Shown: one piece after another, positions 1 to 8,970 of the stretch | How the letters are laid out: each line of letters opens with the position of its first letter | How positions within the stretch are numbered: position 1 is the stretch's first letter | Assembly (NCBI GenBank): GCA_019419865.1 | Contig: JAHZIG010000023.1 | Location: 1 to 45,207, forward strand | Length of the DNA stretch: 45,207 nucleotides | From: Clostridiales bacterium | GTDB taxonomy: Bacteria > Bacillota > Clostridia > Monoglobales > Monoglobaceae | Reading direction: 5' to 3' | The notes under the pieces: model-generated | What the model was told of the DNA's origin: nothing | Seen by the model: only the letters and a program-made list of their open reading frames with translations | Databases searched by the model: none | Translations under genes and position numbers: made by a program

Positions 1-66
<66 letters not shown>

Positions 67-72
<6 letters not shown>

Positions 73-94
73 ATAAATAACGCTGTCTTTTTTT
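67..94 (+). terminator. terminator-like hairpin formed by the last repeat units
   Basis: AGACAG (67-72), the end of the repeat array, can pair with CTGTCT (83-88), and seven T residues follow (88-94). The 6-bp stem with a 10-nt loop and T-run looks like a weak intrinsic terminator for transcription entering from the left. Confidence 0.45.
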
Positions 95-250
95 GCAATA
101 CAATTTTATATATGTTTAGAGCGTCGTACGTCATGCGTAAGCGTGGCGGGCGGCGTTTTTTGTTTTGAGTTTATTTTTTGATTAGTTGAAGATAGGATCG
201 AAAAATTAAAAAATCAAATATAAAAAATAAAGAAAGAGAGTGAAGATTTT

Positions 251-3200
251 ATGAGGGCAAAAGAGATTAAGAGACTTGTCGGCGCATTACTTACTTTATG
301 TATGCTGATGACGGCGACGCCGCAAATTGTTTTGGCGGATACGGAATACGGCGACGAAGCTCGGAGGAATTCAGAAGTTATACGACTTCCGCTAAATATA
401 GATATTGCCGAATCAACCGAATTTCAGGTCGCCGAGCAGGACGGCGAAATTGCGCAGAGCAGCTCCGACGAAGCGGTTACGCTTGCAAACGATACATACT
501 CCGACTGGGAAGAAGCGGGAGAAGCCGCAGTCCAAGGCGAGGATTATTCAATCGATAACGATGGAAACTATAGGATATACACAGCTAAAGGGCTGGCCAA
601 AATAGCAAATCTGGTTAACAGCGGACAGGAGCAATTTTTAGCAAAGACAGTTTTTTTGGAGAATGATATTGACTTAACCGCGGCCAGAGTCGAGGGATAT
701 GAAAAGGGAAGTGTGACTGAGACAAACAGCTGGAATCCAATCGGCACTTTTGAATATGACAGTTCCACTAATCAAGTTACTATTATGCCGTTTATGGGCG
801 TTTTCGACGGCGCAGGGTACAAGGTGAAGAATCTTTATATGAATGTTAGCTTAGGTAACACGGGTTTATTTGGTTCTGCAATTACAGATACAACAATTGG
901 CGGAGAACAGGTGGAGATCAAAAACGTCGTTATAGAGGGAGCGGATATTACCGGAAATTTTATGGCCAATTCATTTTTGGTTGGCTTCATGAGCAACACG
1001 GTCATATCCGGTTGTAGTGTAGATGAAACGTCCGTTTTAAATATAGATTATGCTAATGTTCAAATGAACGGCGGTATGGTCGGAGGCGCACAGGAGGCAA
1101 ACCTTGATCTTGGAGGAAAGACCTATATTGAAAACTGCGTATTTAACGGAACTATTAACGGCGGTATGTTGACCGGAGGAATTGTCGGCGCGACAGGTCA
1201 GAGAATTATAAATTGTACTAATAACGGAAACGTTTCGGCGAATATATACGCGGGCGGAATAGTTGGATATTATCAGGAACAAGGTGGAATCGCGCCTTTT
1301 GAGATATTGAATTGCGTTAATACAGGAAACGTTTCGACCACAAACGGCTGGGCGGGCGGTATTGTTGGAGAAATGTATGTTTCAAGCGTGAGCAGCCTTG
1401 TCGCTAACTGTTATAACGTTGGCGCAATTTCTGGCGGTTCTCAGGTAGGCGGCATTGCAGGAAGCGTTTATAACGGTAAAATTTACAATTGTTACAATAT
1501 CGGCAGTATTGCAGGAAACGTAGCTAACACAGATGATTTGGGCGGAGTTGTAGGATATTTGACAAGCGGATGTATTTCAAACTGCTACAGCTCAGGAGAA
1601 AGCACAAACGGAGCTGAAGATTCAACCGCCGGAATTGCAGGGGAAAACTATGGCGTCGTACAATACAGCTACTCAACAGTAACTCCGCTTGTAGGAAGCG
1701 CGTCTACAGGTACGTCTGAGAACAATGCGCAGATTGCGAACGGCGCCGTAGACGGAACGGCTCTGCATTTAAAATTGAACAATAATATATTATCATACTT
1801 TGTCTCGAGCGGAGAAAATGAAGAGCAAACGTGGTGGCAGAGCGAAGCAAATTGCTGGCAGGTCGGAGAAAATAACGAATATGCAAAATTTGCAGAGGAC
1901 GCTCTGATTGCATGGGGGTACGATGGCGTTATATACGACAACGCCGGGAGTTTTGCCGATTTGAGAACGGCGATCGGAAACTTGGAAATCGACGGAACGA
2001 TCTATGCGAGAATGACCGCCGATATGCAACTGGATTCATCTATCGTTGCTCCGTCAAATAAGACCGTAGTATTGGATCTTGCTGGACATATTTTGACCGC
2101 GCCAGTGGATGGAGGACAGTTTTTGGTTTCAAGCGCCAACGGAGAATTGATATTAAACGACAGTTCGGAGGATAAGTCAGGCGTCGTTACCGGCAGCGTC
2201 GATTACAGCGCGGTAGAGGTACAGCAGGGCGGAGCCTTTATTATGAACGGCGGAACAATTACAAGCAATCATGGCGGAAACAGAGTCGGCGGGGTATATG
2301 CGCTCAGAAACTCTGAGTTTACCATGAACGGTGGAACAATAACGGCCAATACGTCCGATAACGTTCAAGCTGGTGTATACGCCGCCAGCGGCAGCGCCGT
2401 TGAAATCTCCGGAAACGCTGTAATAACCGAAAACACTGGGCTTGACGGAGACTGCGACCTTTGGCTGGATACTTTAAACGGTAATGCGTTAACGATAGGT
2501 GATAACGGACTGGACGAGTCGGCTCGAATAGGCGTATATATAAACAGCCGCAATTTTGAATTTGCTATGCCGTTTACTTATTCGTACGAGGGCGGAAAAG
2601 CGACGGAGAGCAACTTTATAAACAACAGCGGTAATTTTGAGGTCAAGGAGATAGAGACGGAGGACGGACAAAAACAGATGACGCTGAGCCGTATCCAGAC
2701 TCTGACGTTTTCGGCTTCGCCGTCGATTTCGGTTTCATACGGAAAAGAAATGACGCTCACGGCTACGCTGGTCGGCGCAAACAGCGATTCGGGCAAGATT
2801 ATTAATTTTTATAACGACGCGACGACCGAGCCTACGCTTCTCGGTACGGCGACTACTTCCGGCGGAGCGGCTACGCTGGCGCTGAGCGATCTTGAACCCG
2901 GGATATACAGGTTCCGGGCGGCGTTCGAGGGAACCGAGAGCTACGAGTATGTAGGTTCAGATGAGATAGCGTATGCTGTAACCAAGGCGACGCCGAGCCT
3001 GAGCTTTAATATAGGCAATCCTACTGGCGACGGCGGCGAGCGTTCGGCGATAATAAACGCGGCGGTCGAGGGTATTTCCGAGACGGACATACCGACCGGA
3101 AGTATCGAGATAGCGATCAACGGAGCAACAGCCGGTACGGTCGATTTGACGAACGGCGCCGCAGAGTATACCTGGAACAACATCCCGGTAGGAGATAATT

Positions 3201-5404
3201 CAGTCTCGATTAAATACAGCGGAGATAACAACTACAGCGGTATAAATATAAACACGACGTATAACCTTGAAAAAGATAATCAGGCCGAGCTGGTAATAGA
3301 ACCCGTTCCCCAAAAGACGTACGGCGACGAGCCGTTTAGTCTTGTCGTAAGCGGCGGAAGCGGAGACGGCGCGCTTAGTTATGCGGTAACCGGCGGAGAC
3401 AGCGCGAGCGTAGACGAAAATGGAGTCGTTACGATATTAAAGGCGGGCGACAGTGTGATAACCGTGACCAAAGCGGCGGATACCAACTATAATGAAGCGG
3501 TCGCTAATATAACGATAAGCGTAGGCAAAGCCGCGCCGGCTTACTCAGTTCCGACGGGATTGACGGCGGTATACGGCCAGACTTTAGCGGATGTAGCGCT
3601 GCCGAGCGGCTTTACTTGGCGAGACGCGGCTGACACGAGCGTGGGAGACGCGGGAGACAATACTTTCACAGTACAGTATACGCCTGAGGATACGGAGAAC
3701 TACGAGGTAGTAAGCGATATAGAGGTTACGATAAGCGTAGGCAAGGCGGCGCCGGAATATACGGTTCCGACGGGACTTACCGCAACGTACGGACAGATCT
3801 TGGCGTACGTTGAACTGCCCGAGGGCTTTACCTGGCAGGACGCGGTCACCACGAGCGTAGGAAACGCGGGAGACAATACGTTCATGGTACAGTATACGCC
3901 GGGCGACTCCGCTAACTACGAGGTAGTAAGCGATATAGAGGTTACGATAAGCGTAGGCAAGGCCGCGCCGGATTATACAGCTCCGACGGGATTGACTGCG
4001 ACGTACGGACAGACTTTGGCAGACGTAGAATTGCCTGCGGCGGCTAACGGCGTTTGGACATGGGAAGACAGTACGCTTTCGGTCGGAGACGTTGGAGACA
4101 ATATGTTTAAGGCGGTATTTACGCCGAACGATACGGCCAATTACGAGACGATAGAGACCGACGTTATTGTGATCGTATCTCATGCCGAGGCGGGCGGTCT
4201 TGCGACGCCAGAGCTTGAGGCGGTTACGTATAGTACGGGTTTGACGCTTGAGAGCGTGGCTCTCCCCGAGGGCTGGAGCTGGGCCGACCCCGCGGCGGCG
4301 GTAGTCGTTGAGAACGAAGGGTATACGGCTTACTATGCCGTCACAGATTCGGATACTACGGATTGGAGCGGAGTAGAGGGCTACGATCCCGAGAATATGA
4401 GAGTCGTCAGAACGATAGATCTCGAAGTCCTGCCCGCGGCGGCAAGCGTTGCGGAGAACCCGAGCGCGGGATATATCAGAAGCGGATCGCAGCTGTCCGC
4501 GTCTACGATAAGCGGCGGCTCAGTATTGGGCTTGGAAGGACAGACGCTTGAAGGGACTTGGACGTGGAAGAACGACCGCGTTATGAGCGAGAGAGGAACG
4601 TTTACCGAGACGATAGTATTCACGCCGAACGATACTAACTACGCGGCGGCGGAGACCGAGATAGAGATCGACGTATACGCGGCCGGAGGCGGAGGCGGAA
4701 CGTCTACGGGCTGGAGCGGCGGAACTTCGTCGGGAGGATCGCCCGCGGCGTCGGCTACGGCCGAACCTACGACCTCTCCTGAAGCGACGGCCGAGCCGGG
4801 AGCGACGGCCGAACCGGGATCCGAACCCGGAAGTACGGCGGCGCCGCAGGGAGATAGCGCTAATCCGTTTACCGACGTATCCGAGGACGATTGGTATTAC
4901 GGCGCTGTCGAGTATGTATATGAAAACGGCATATTCGGCGGCGTAAGCGAGACCGAGTTTGCGCCGAACCAGGCTATAACCCGCGGCATGCTGGTAACGG
5001 TACTCTGGAGAGCCGAGGGCGAGCCAGTCGTTAACCATCTCATGACGTTCGAGGATGTGGACGTCGAGGAATACTACGGCGAAGCCGTTCGCTGGGCGGC
5101 GAGCGAAGGAATAGTCAAAGGTTATTCTGAGATCGAATTCGCGCCGGATCAGTTGATAACGAGAGAGGAGTTCGCGGCGGTGATGGAACGTTACGCGGAT
5201 TACAAGGGTATCGCCACCGACGAACAAGGAGACCTGACGCAGTTCATAGACGAGACCGAGGTCTCGGATTGGGCGAGAGCCAATGTTGAATGGGCGGTCG
5301 GATCCGGCTTGATCACCGGAACGGACGAGGGCCGCATAGATCCGCAGGGTAATACGACCCGCGCGGAGGCGGCGACCATTCTGCAAAGATTCTTGGATAG
5401 ATAA
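251..5404 (+). CDS. large modular S-layer-homology (SLH) surface protein with GLUG and Ig-like repeats
   Basis: A secreted, cell-wall-attached protein of 1717 residues. Residues 1-29 form a signal peptide (KR near the N-terminus, hydrophobic core, Ala before the cut). Residues about 274-466 carry GLUG-like repeats (recurring GGIVG and NCxNxGxV patterns), typical of adhesin stalks. About 650-760 is a beta-helix-like segment with repeated MNGGTIT. About 817-1004 are Ig-like modules, and 1012-1308 hold a Big-type domain and three MBG-like modules of about 72 residues starting VGKAAP. A Gly/Ser/Thr/Pro linker (about 1478-1538) leads to three C-terminal SLH domains (about 1539-1717), which bind pyruvylated secondary wall polymer in known families. 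No catalytic motif is seen, so adhesion or a structural role is the likely job. The start follows a weak purine-rich site (GAGTGA). A strong intrinsic terminator follows at 5441. Confidence 0.88.
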   Translation: MRAKEIKRLVGALLTLCMLMTATPQIVLADTEYGDEARRNSEVIRLPLNIDIAESTEFQVAEQDGEIAQSSSDEAVTLANDTYSDWEEAGEAAVQGEDYSIDNDGNYRIYTAKGLAKIANLVNSGQEQFLAKTVFLENDIDLTAARVEGYEKGSVTETNSWNPIGTFEYDSSTNQVTIMPFMGVFDGAGYKVKNLYMNVSLGNTGLFGSAITDTTIGGEQVEIKNVVIEGADITGNFMANSFLVGFMSNTVISGCSVDETSVLNIDYANVQMNGGMVGGAQEANLDLGGKTYIENCVFNGTINGGMLTGGIVGATGQRIINCTNNGNVSANIYAGGIVGYYQEQGGIAPFEILNCVNTGNVSTTNGWAGGIVGEMYVSSVSSLVANCYNVGAISGGSQVGGIAGSVYNGKIYNCYNIGSIAGNVANTDDLGGVVGYLTSGCISNCYSSGESTNGAEDSTAGIAGENYGVVQYSYSTVTPLVGSASTGTSENNAQIANGAVDGTALHLKLNNNILSYFVSSGENEEQTWWQSEANCWQVGENNEYAKFAEDALIAWGYDGVIYDNAGSFADLRTAIGNLEIDGTIYARMTADMQLDSSIVAPSNKTVVLDLAGHILTAPVDGGQFLVSSANGELILNDSSEDKSGVVTGSVDYSAVEVQQGGAFIMNGGTITSNHGGNRVGGVYALRNSEFTMNGGTITANTSDNVQAGVYAASGSAVEISGNAVITENTGLDGDCDLWLDTLNGNALTIGDNGLDESARIGVYINSRNFEFAMPFTYSYEGGKATESNFINNSGNFEVKEIETEDGQKQMTLSRIQTLTFSASPSISVSYGKEMTLTATLVGANSDSGKIINFYNDATTEPTLLGTATTSGGAATLALSDLEPGIYRFRAAFEGTESYEYVGSDEIAYAVTKATPSLSFNIGNPTGDGGERSAIINAAVEGISETDIPTGSIEIAINGATAGTVDLTNGAAEYTWNNIPVGDNSVSIKYSGDNNYSGININTTYNLEKDNQAELVIEPVPQKTYGDEPFSLVVSGGSGDGALSYAVTGGDSASVDENGVVTILKAGDSVITVTKAADTNYNEAVANITISVGKAAPAYSVPTGLTAVYGQTLADVALPSGFTWRDAADTSVGDAGDNTFTVQYTPEDTENYEVVSDIEVTISVGKAAPEYTVPTGLTATYGQILAYVELPEGFTWQDAVTTSVGNAGDNTFMVQYTPGDSANYEVVSDIEVTISVGKAAPDYTAPTGLTATYGQTLADVELPAAANGVWTWEDSTLSVGDVGDNMFKAVFTPNDTANYETIETDVIVIVSHAEAGGLATPELEAVTYSTGLTLESVALPEGWSWADPAAAVVVENEGYTAYYAVTDSDTTDWSGVEGYDPENMRVVRTIDLEVLPAAASVAENPSAGYIRSGSQLSASTISGGSVLGLEGQTLEGTWTWKNDRVMSERGTFTETIVFTPNDTNYAAAETEIEIDVYAAGGGGGTSTGWSGGTSSGGSPAASATAEPTTSPEATAEPGATAEPGSEPGSTAAPQGDSANPFTDVSEDDWYYGAVEYVYENGIFGGVSETEFAPNQAITRGMLVTVLWRAEGEPVVNHLMTFEDVDVEEYYGEAVRWAASEGIVKGYSEIEFAPDQLITREEFAAVMERYADYKGIATDEQGDLTQFIDETEVSDWARANVEWAVGSGLITGTDEGRIDPQGNTTRAEAATILQRFLDR
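3698..3963 (+). repeat. 50-bp exact direct repeat between MBG-like modules
   Basis: The 50 bp at 3698-3747 recur exactly at 3914-3963, offset by 216 bp (72 codons). They encode the end of one MBG-like module and the start of the next. Perfect DNA identity at this length points to recent duplication or homogenisation and allows copy-number change by recombination. Confidence 0.85.
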
Positions 5405-5440
5405 ATATGATATCCGGCTTATTTCGGCCGGTTGGGAGTT

Positions 5441-5473
5441 ATACCCGCGCGAGATGATCGTGCGGGTATTTTT
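5441..5473 (+). terminator. intrinsic terminator of the large SLH protein gene
   Basis: ATACCCGCGCGA (5441-5452) pairs with TCGTGCGGGTAT (5458-5469), a 12-bp stem with one G-T pair and loop GATGA, followed by TTTTT. It lies 37 bp after the stop codon. Confidence 0.9.
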
Positions 5474-5741
5474 ATATATTGCGGCGGCGTTAATAAATGC
5501 AGAGCGCGATTAATATAGATCGGATAAATAAAAACGTTCAAATTGCCGGCGGGGTATTTTACTATATAAGGATTGTTGCCAACAGAGCGCGAAAGCGAGC
5601 GAGGAAATAGAATTTCATAAGCAAAACGTATTTTAGTTTGAACGGACGGCGTTATGGGTTGCAATGCAAATGGTAGCAGAACAGAAAAACCGGATAATAT
5701 ACCTGTTTTTAGTCATTTATTAAATATTTAAACTGTTTTTA
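5474..5741. other. non-coding stretch between terminator and pectate lyase promoter
   Basis: About 270 bp with no supportable ORF. I looked for riboswitch-like cores, c-di-GMP type in particular, and could not match one. There is scattered weak stem potential (GGTA at about 5672 with TACC at about 5699) but no convincing structure. Confidence 0.4.
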
Positions 5742-5770
5742 TTTACAAAGATGTTTTGTTAATATATAAT
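5742..5770 (+). promoter_or_regulatory. sigma-A promoter for the pectate lyase gene
   Basis: -35 TTTACA (5742-5747), a 17-bp spacer and -10 TATAAT (5765-5770). Transcription would start near 5777, leaving a leader of about 115 nt before the ATG at 5893. Confidence 0.75.
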
Positions 5771-5892
5771 AATATTATGCCGCGATTTACTCTAAATTTT
5801 AGTGAATATACTAATAGTATGTCTTGGGGAAGGCGACTTATATTTGTAAATTAATTATCAATATATGTATTTATATAAGGGAGGTAAACGAA

Positions 5893-8811
5893 ATGTTGAA
5901 GGAAAAAAGAATCGTTTCGTTTTTGATTGCGTTGGCGTTGATATTATCCGCTTTTGCGGCGAGCGGCGCAGTAACGTTTTGGGATGAAAACGCGGCGATC
6001 GCCGCGGAATTGGCGATCCCGACAGGGAAGACGACGTATGATTTTACCAAGCTTACAAGTACGACTTTGGCGGCCGGAACGGAGGGGTTTGACGGATTTT
6101 CGGGAACGGTGTCTACGCTGTCGTCCGATAGTAAAAACTACGTTCAAATAAACAGATCGTCGACCGATTCGCTGACATTTGTTACGGAGGGAACGTGGTC
6201 GGCCACGTTTTCGAGTACTCACAGCAATAACGCCAAGGGTATTTTGATAATCGCGCCCGACGGAAAAATTTACGGAAAGAACGACAGAGATACCGGATTG
6301 ACGCTTACGAATATGCCGAAGGGCGAATATAGGCTTACGGCCGTGACGTCGAGCGTGGAGGCGGACGATGGGACCGGAAATCTTGCGTCTATAAATACTA
6401 ACCACGCGTATTTGACGACCGCGGAATTTACGGTCGAGTCGGACGAACCGCCGACGGATGTTACGAATCTTACCGCGGCCGCGGGCGACGGCGCCGTGGC
6501 GTTGAGCTGGGATAGAGCGTACGGAGCGGTATCGTATGATATATACGTATCAGGCGCGTTGGAACCGATAAACACAGAGGAGACGTTTTATACCGTAGAC
6601 GGCCTTGAAAACGGCGTCGAATACGAATTTAGAGTTATAGCGAAAAATTCCGTGGGCGAGAGCGACGGGGCGAGCGTAAAGGCGACTCCGGCCGAGCCGA
6701 CCGACCCTCCCGGCGAATTTATTTTGTCGGCGGCCGCCGGCGACGGACAGGTCTCGCTTTCGTGGAGCGAGTCCGAATACGCGTCTTCCTACGAAGTGTA
6801 TCGCAACGGAGCGGTTGTGGCAAACGGATTGGCGCAGACTTCATATATCGATACCGGTCTCGTTAACGGAACCGAATATTCTTACAGCGTGACGGCGGTA
6901 AATAAATACGGAACCGTTATATCCAATACGGTTTACGCGACCCCGGAAGAACCGGAGCCGTCGCATATCAAAATCACCGGCTTTAAAGGTTGGCTTGAAA
7001 GCGCGTATGTAACATGGACGAACGGCGCCGCGGTCGAAAAGTATAACGTATACTACAAAGCGACGGGAGATACGGAATACACAAAGATAGACGACGAACT
7101 GATACGCTTTTACGACGAATACTACCGGGCCGACGTTCTCGGACTCAGCGCGGGCGCTTATACTATCAAGATTGCGGCGGTGGAGAACGGCGCGGAGACG
7201 GATTACGCCGAAACGGGGCTGATAAACGTCGAGGCCCAGGCGAGAGAGGGCTTCGCGTTCGATCCGAGATCCCCGTATTATAATGCGGAAGGCGTGGGCG
7301 GCTACAAAAACGACGGAACGCTTAAAGACGGCGCGCAGGTGATCTATGTTGACAACAATAACGTGAATACTGTAAAACATACGGTAATGGTAAAAGATAA
7401 GCCGACCGAAGCGGAAGGCCTGATAAATATACTGTCGCTGCGCGAAAAAAACGGCGCGGAGACGACGCCGCTCGTTATACGCGTGATAGGGCAGGTTAAG
7501 GATATAGAGGGAATTAATTCGTCGAGATACGCTCAGATAAAGGCGACTTCCAACGTCACGCTCGAAGGCGTAGGCGACGACGCAGTCCTGTACGGCTGGT
7601 CGCTGCTGCTGAGAGATTCGAATAATATCGAAGTCAGGAATTTAGCGGTAATGGAGTTTTACGACGACGGTATCTCGTTGGATACGGATAATTTTAACTG
7701 TTGGATACACAACGTAGATATATTCTATGGTCAGAACAGAGGCGGAGACCAGAAGAAGGGCGACGGTTCCTTGGACGTTAAGAGCGGTTCGAGTTATATA
7801 ACATTATCGTATAACCATTTTTGGGACAGCGGCAAGACTTCGCTTTGCGGAATGACTCAGGATACGGAGGAGTTTTTCGTCACGTATCATCATAATTGGT
7901 TCGATCATTCCGATTCGCGTCACGCGAGAGTGAGACGAGGAACTATACATATCTACAACAACTACTTCGACGGCAATTCAAAATACGGCGTCGGCGCGAC
8001 GAACGGAAGTTCTATATTTGTGGAGGCGAACGTTTTTAGAAACTGCAAGAATCCCGTTCTGGCGTCGCTCCAAGGGACCGACGCTCTGGGCGAAGGCACG
8101 TTTTCGGGCGAGAACGGCGGTATGATAAAGATGTATAACAACAGTATAAGCGGAGACAATACGGCGGATATCATAGACGCTAAGACCAACCTGACGAGCT
8201 TCGACGCGTATATCGCCCAGACCAGAGACGAGCGGGTTCCGGATACATATAAAACATTAGTCGGCGAGACCGCATACAATAATTTTGATACGGAAGCCGA
8301 TATGTATAGTTATACTCCGGATTCCCCTGAGGACGTCGTTGCAGACGTAGAGAAATACGCCGGCAGAATTGAAAACGGCGATTTTGAACACGAGTTCAAC
8401 GACGAGGTAGACGATGCGGACTCCGAGCGCGATCCAGTATTAGGCGCGGAGCTTGAGCAGTATAAGACCTCGCTTGTGTATTCGTACGTAGGCGGCGGCG
8501 AATATCCGGCTACGTCGGGCGCCGAAGCGGTTTCGTATGAGTACGAATTTATAGCGGCGGAGTTTATAGATAACGCGCTGCATGTGGAACTTAAATATAA
8601 CGGAGACGAAACGGCTCCGACGGCGAAATTGCTTGTCGCCGCATATGATGTAAACGGAGCTCTGATTGATTTCAGAACGTTCGCGGTTTCGGGAACGGAA
8701 GTAGGGGGCGCCGACGGATATATCAAACCGGACGCGGCGAGCAGCGCGCGCTTATATATTTGGAAAGACGCCGTAGGCATGGAGCCGCTGAGCGAGACTG
8801 TGAGAATATAG
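5893..8811 (+). CDS. secreted pectate lyase (PL1 family) with fibronectin type III modules
   Basis: Probably cleaves polygalacturonate outside the cell by beta-elimination with calcium. I chose ATG 5893 (972 residues), 8 nt after GGGAGGT, over an in-frame ATG at 5824 that has no site. Residues 1-30 form a signal peptide. After an N-terminal region come two fibronectin-III modules (about 185-269 and 273-351) and a third related module (about 357-448). The PL1 parallel beta-helix lies at about 456-786: calcium-binding motif DGSLDVK with D624 and D628, then SRHARVRRG (R676-G683), which holds the catalytic arginine candidate (R679 or R681). About 185 residues follow as a C-terminal domain I do not recognise. 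No SLH domain or LPXTG motif is seen, so it is probably released. It has its own promoter, a few hundred bp after the SLH gene. Confidence 0.9.
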   Translation: MLKEKRIVSFLIALALILSAFAASGAVTFWDENAAIAAELAIPTGKTTYDFTKLTSTTLAAGTEGFDGFSGTVSTLSSDSKNYVQINRSSTDSLTFVTEGTWSATFSSTHSNNAKGILIIAPDGKIYGKNDRDTGLTLTNMPKGEYRLTAVTSSVEADDGTGNLASINTNHAYLTTAEFTVESDEPPTDVTNLTAAAGDGAVALSWDRAYGAVSYDIYVSGALEPINTEETFYTVDGLENGVEYEFRVIAKNSVGESDGASVKATPAEPTDPPGEFILSAAAGDGQVSLSWSESEYASSYEVYRNGAVVANGLAQTSYIDTGLVNGTEYSYSVTAVNKYGTVISNTVYATPEEPEPSHIKITGFKGWLESAYVTWTNGAAVEKYNVYYKATGDTEYTKIDDELIRFYDEYYRADVLGLSAGAYTIKIAAVENGAETDYAETGLINVEAQAREGFAFDPRSPYYNAEGVGGYKNDGTLKDGAQVIYVDNNNVNTVKHTVMVKDKPTEAEGLINILSLREKNGAETTPLVIRVIGQVKDIEGINSSRYAQIKATSNVTLEGVGDDAVLYGWSLLLRDSNNIEVRNLAVMEFYDDGISLDTDNFNCWIHNVDIFYGQNRGGDQKKGDGSLDVKSGSSYITLSYNHFWDSGKTSLCGMTQDTEEFFVTYHHNWFDHSDSRHARVRRGTIHIYNNYFDGNSKYGVGATNGSSIFVEANVFRNCKNPVLASLQGTDALGEGTFSGENGGMIKMYNNSISGDNTADIIDAKTNLTSFDAYIAQTRDERVPDTYKTLVGETAYNNFDTEADMYSYTPDSPEDVVADVEKYAGRIENGDFEHEFNDEVDDADSERDPVLGAELEQYKTSLVYSYVGGGEYPATSGAEAVSYEYEFIAAEFIDNALHVELKYNGDETAPTAKLLVAAYDVNGALIDFRTFAVSGTEVGGADGYIKPDAASSARLYIWKDAVGMEPLSETVRI

Positions 8812-8852
8812 CGGAGATATAAAATGGAACGATAGATATATAGAAACATTAT

Positions 8853-8880
8853 AGGCGGAGCGTTTAAGCCCCGCCTTATT
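8853..8880 (+). terminator. hairpin after the pectate lyase gene, weak terminator
   Basis: AGGCGGAGC (8853-8861) pairs with GCCCCGCCT (8868-8876) with one mismatch, and a short T-rich tail follows. A second small palindrome, GCAAAT-ATA-ATTTGC (8923-8937), sits between this and the convergent uvrA-like gene and may serve that gene on the other strand. Confidence 0.5.
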
Positions 8881-8970
8881 TACGCGCGTTTTATAAAAGA
8901 AAGTTAAACGAAAATTAGACCGGCAAATATAATTTGCTTTATTAAATCGACTCAGTTTTAGATCTATATT

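Noticed and set aside
4520..5386. 288-codon minus-strand ORF inside the large SLH gene
   Set aside because: It is Arg-rich, low-complexity and lies opposite a well-supported domain structure; it is a shadow of GC-rich coding DNA.
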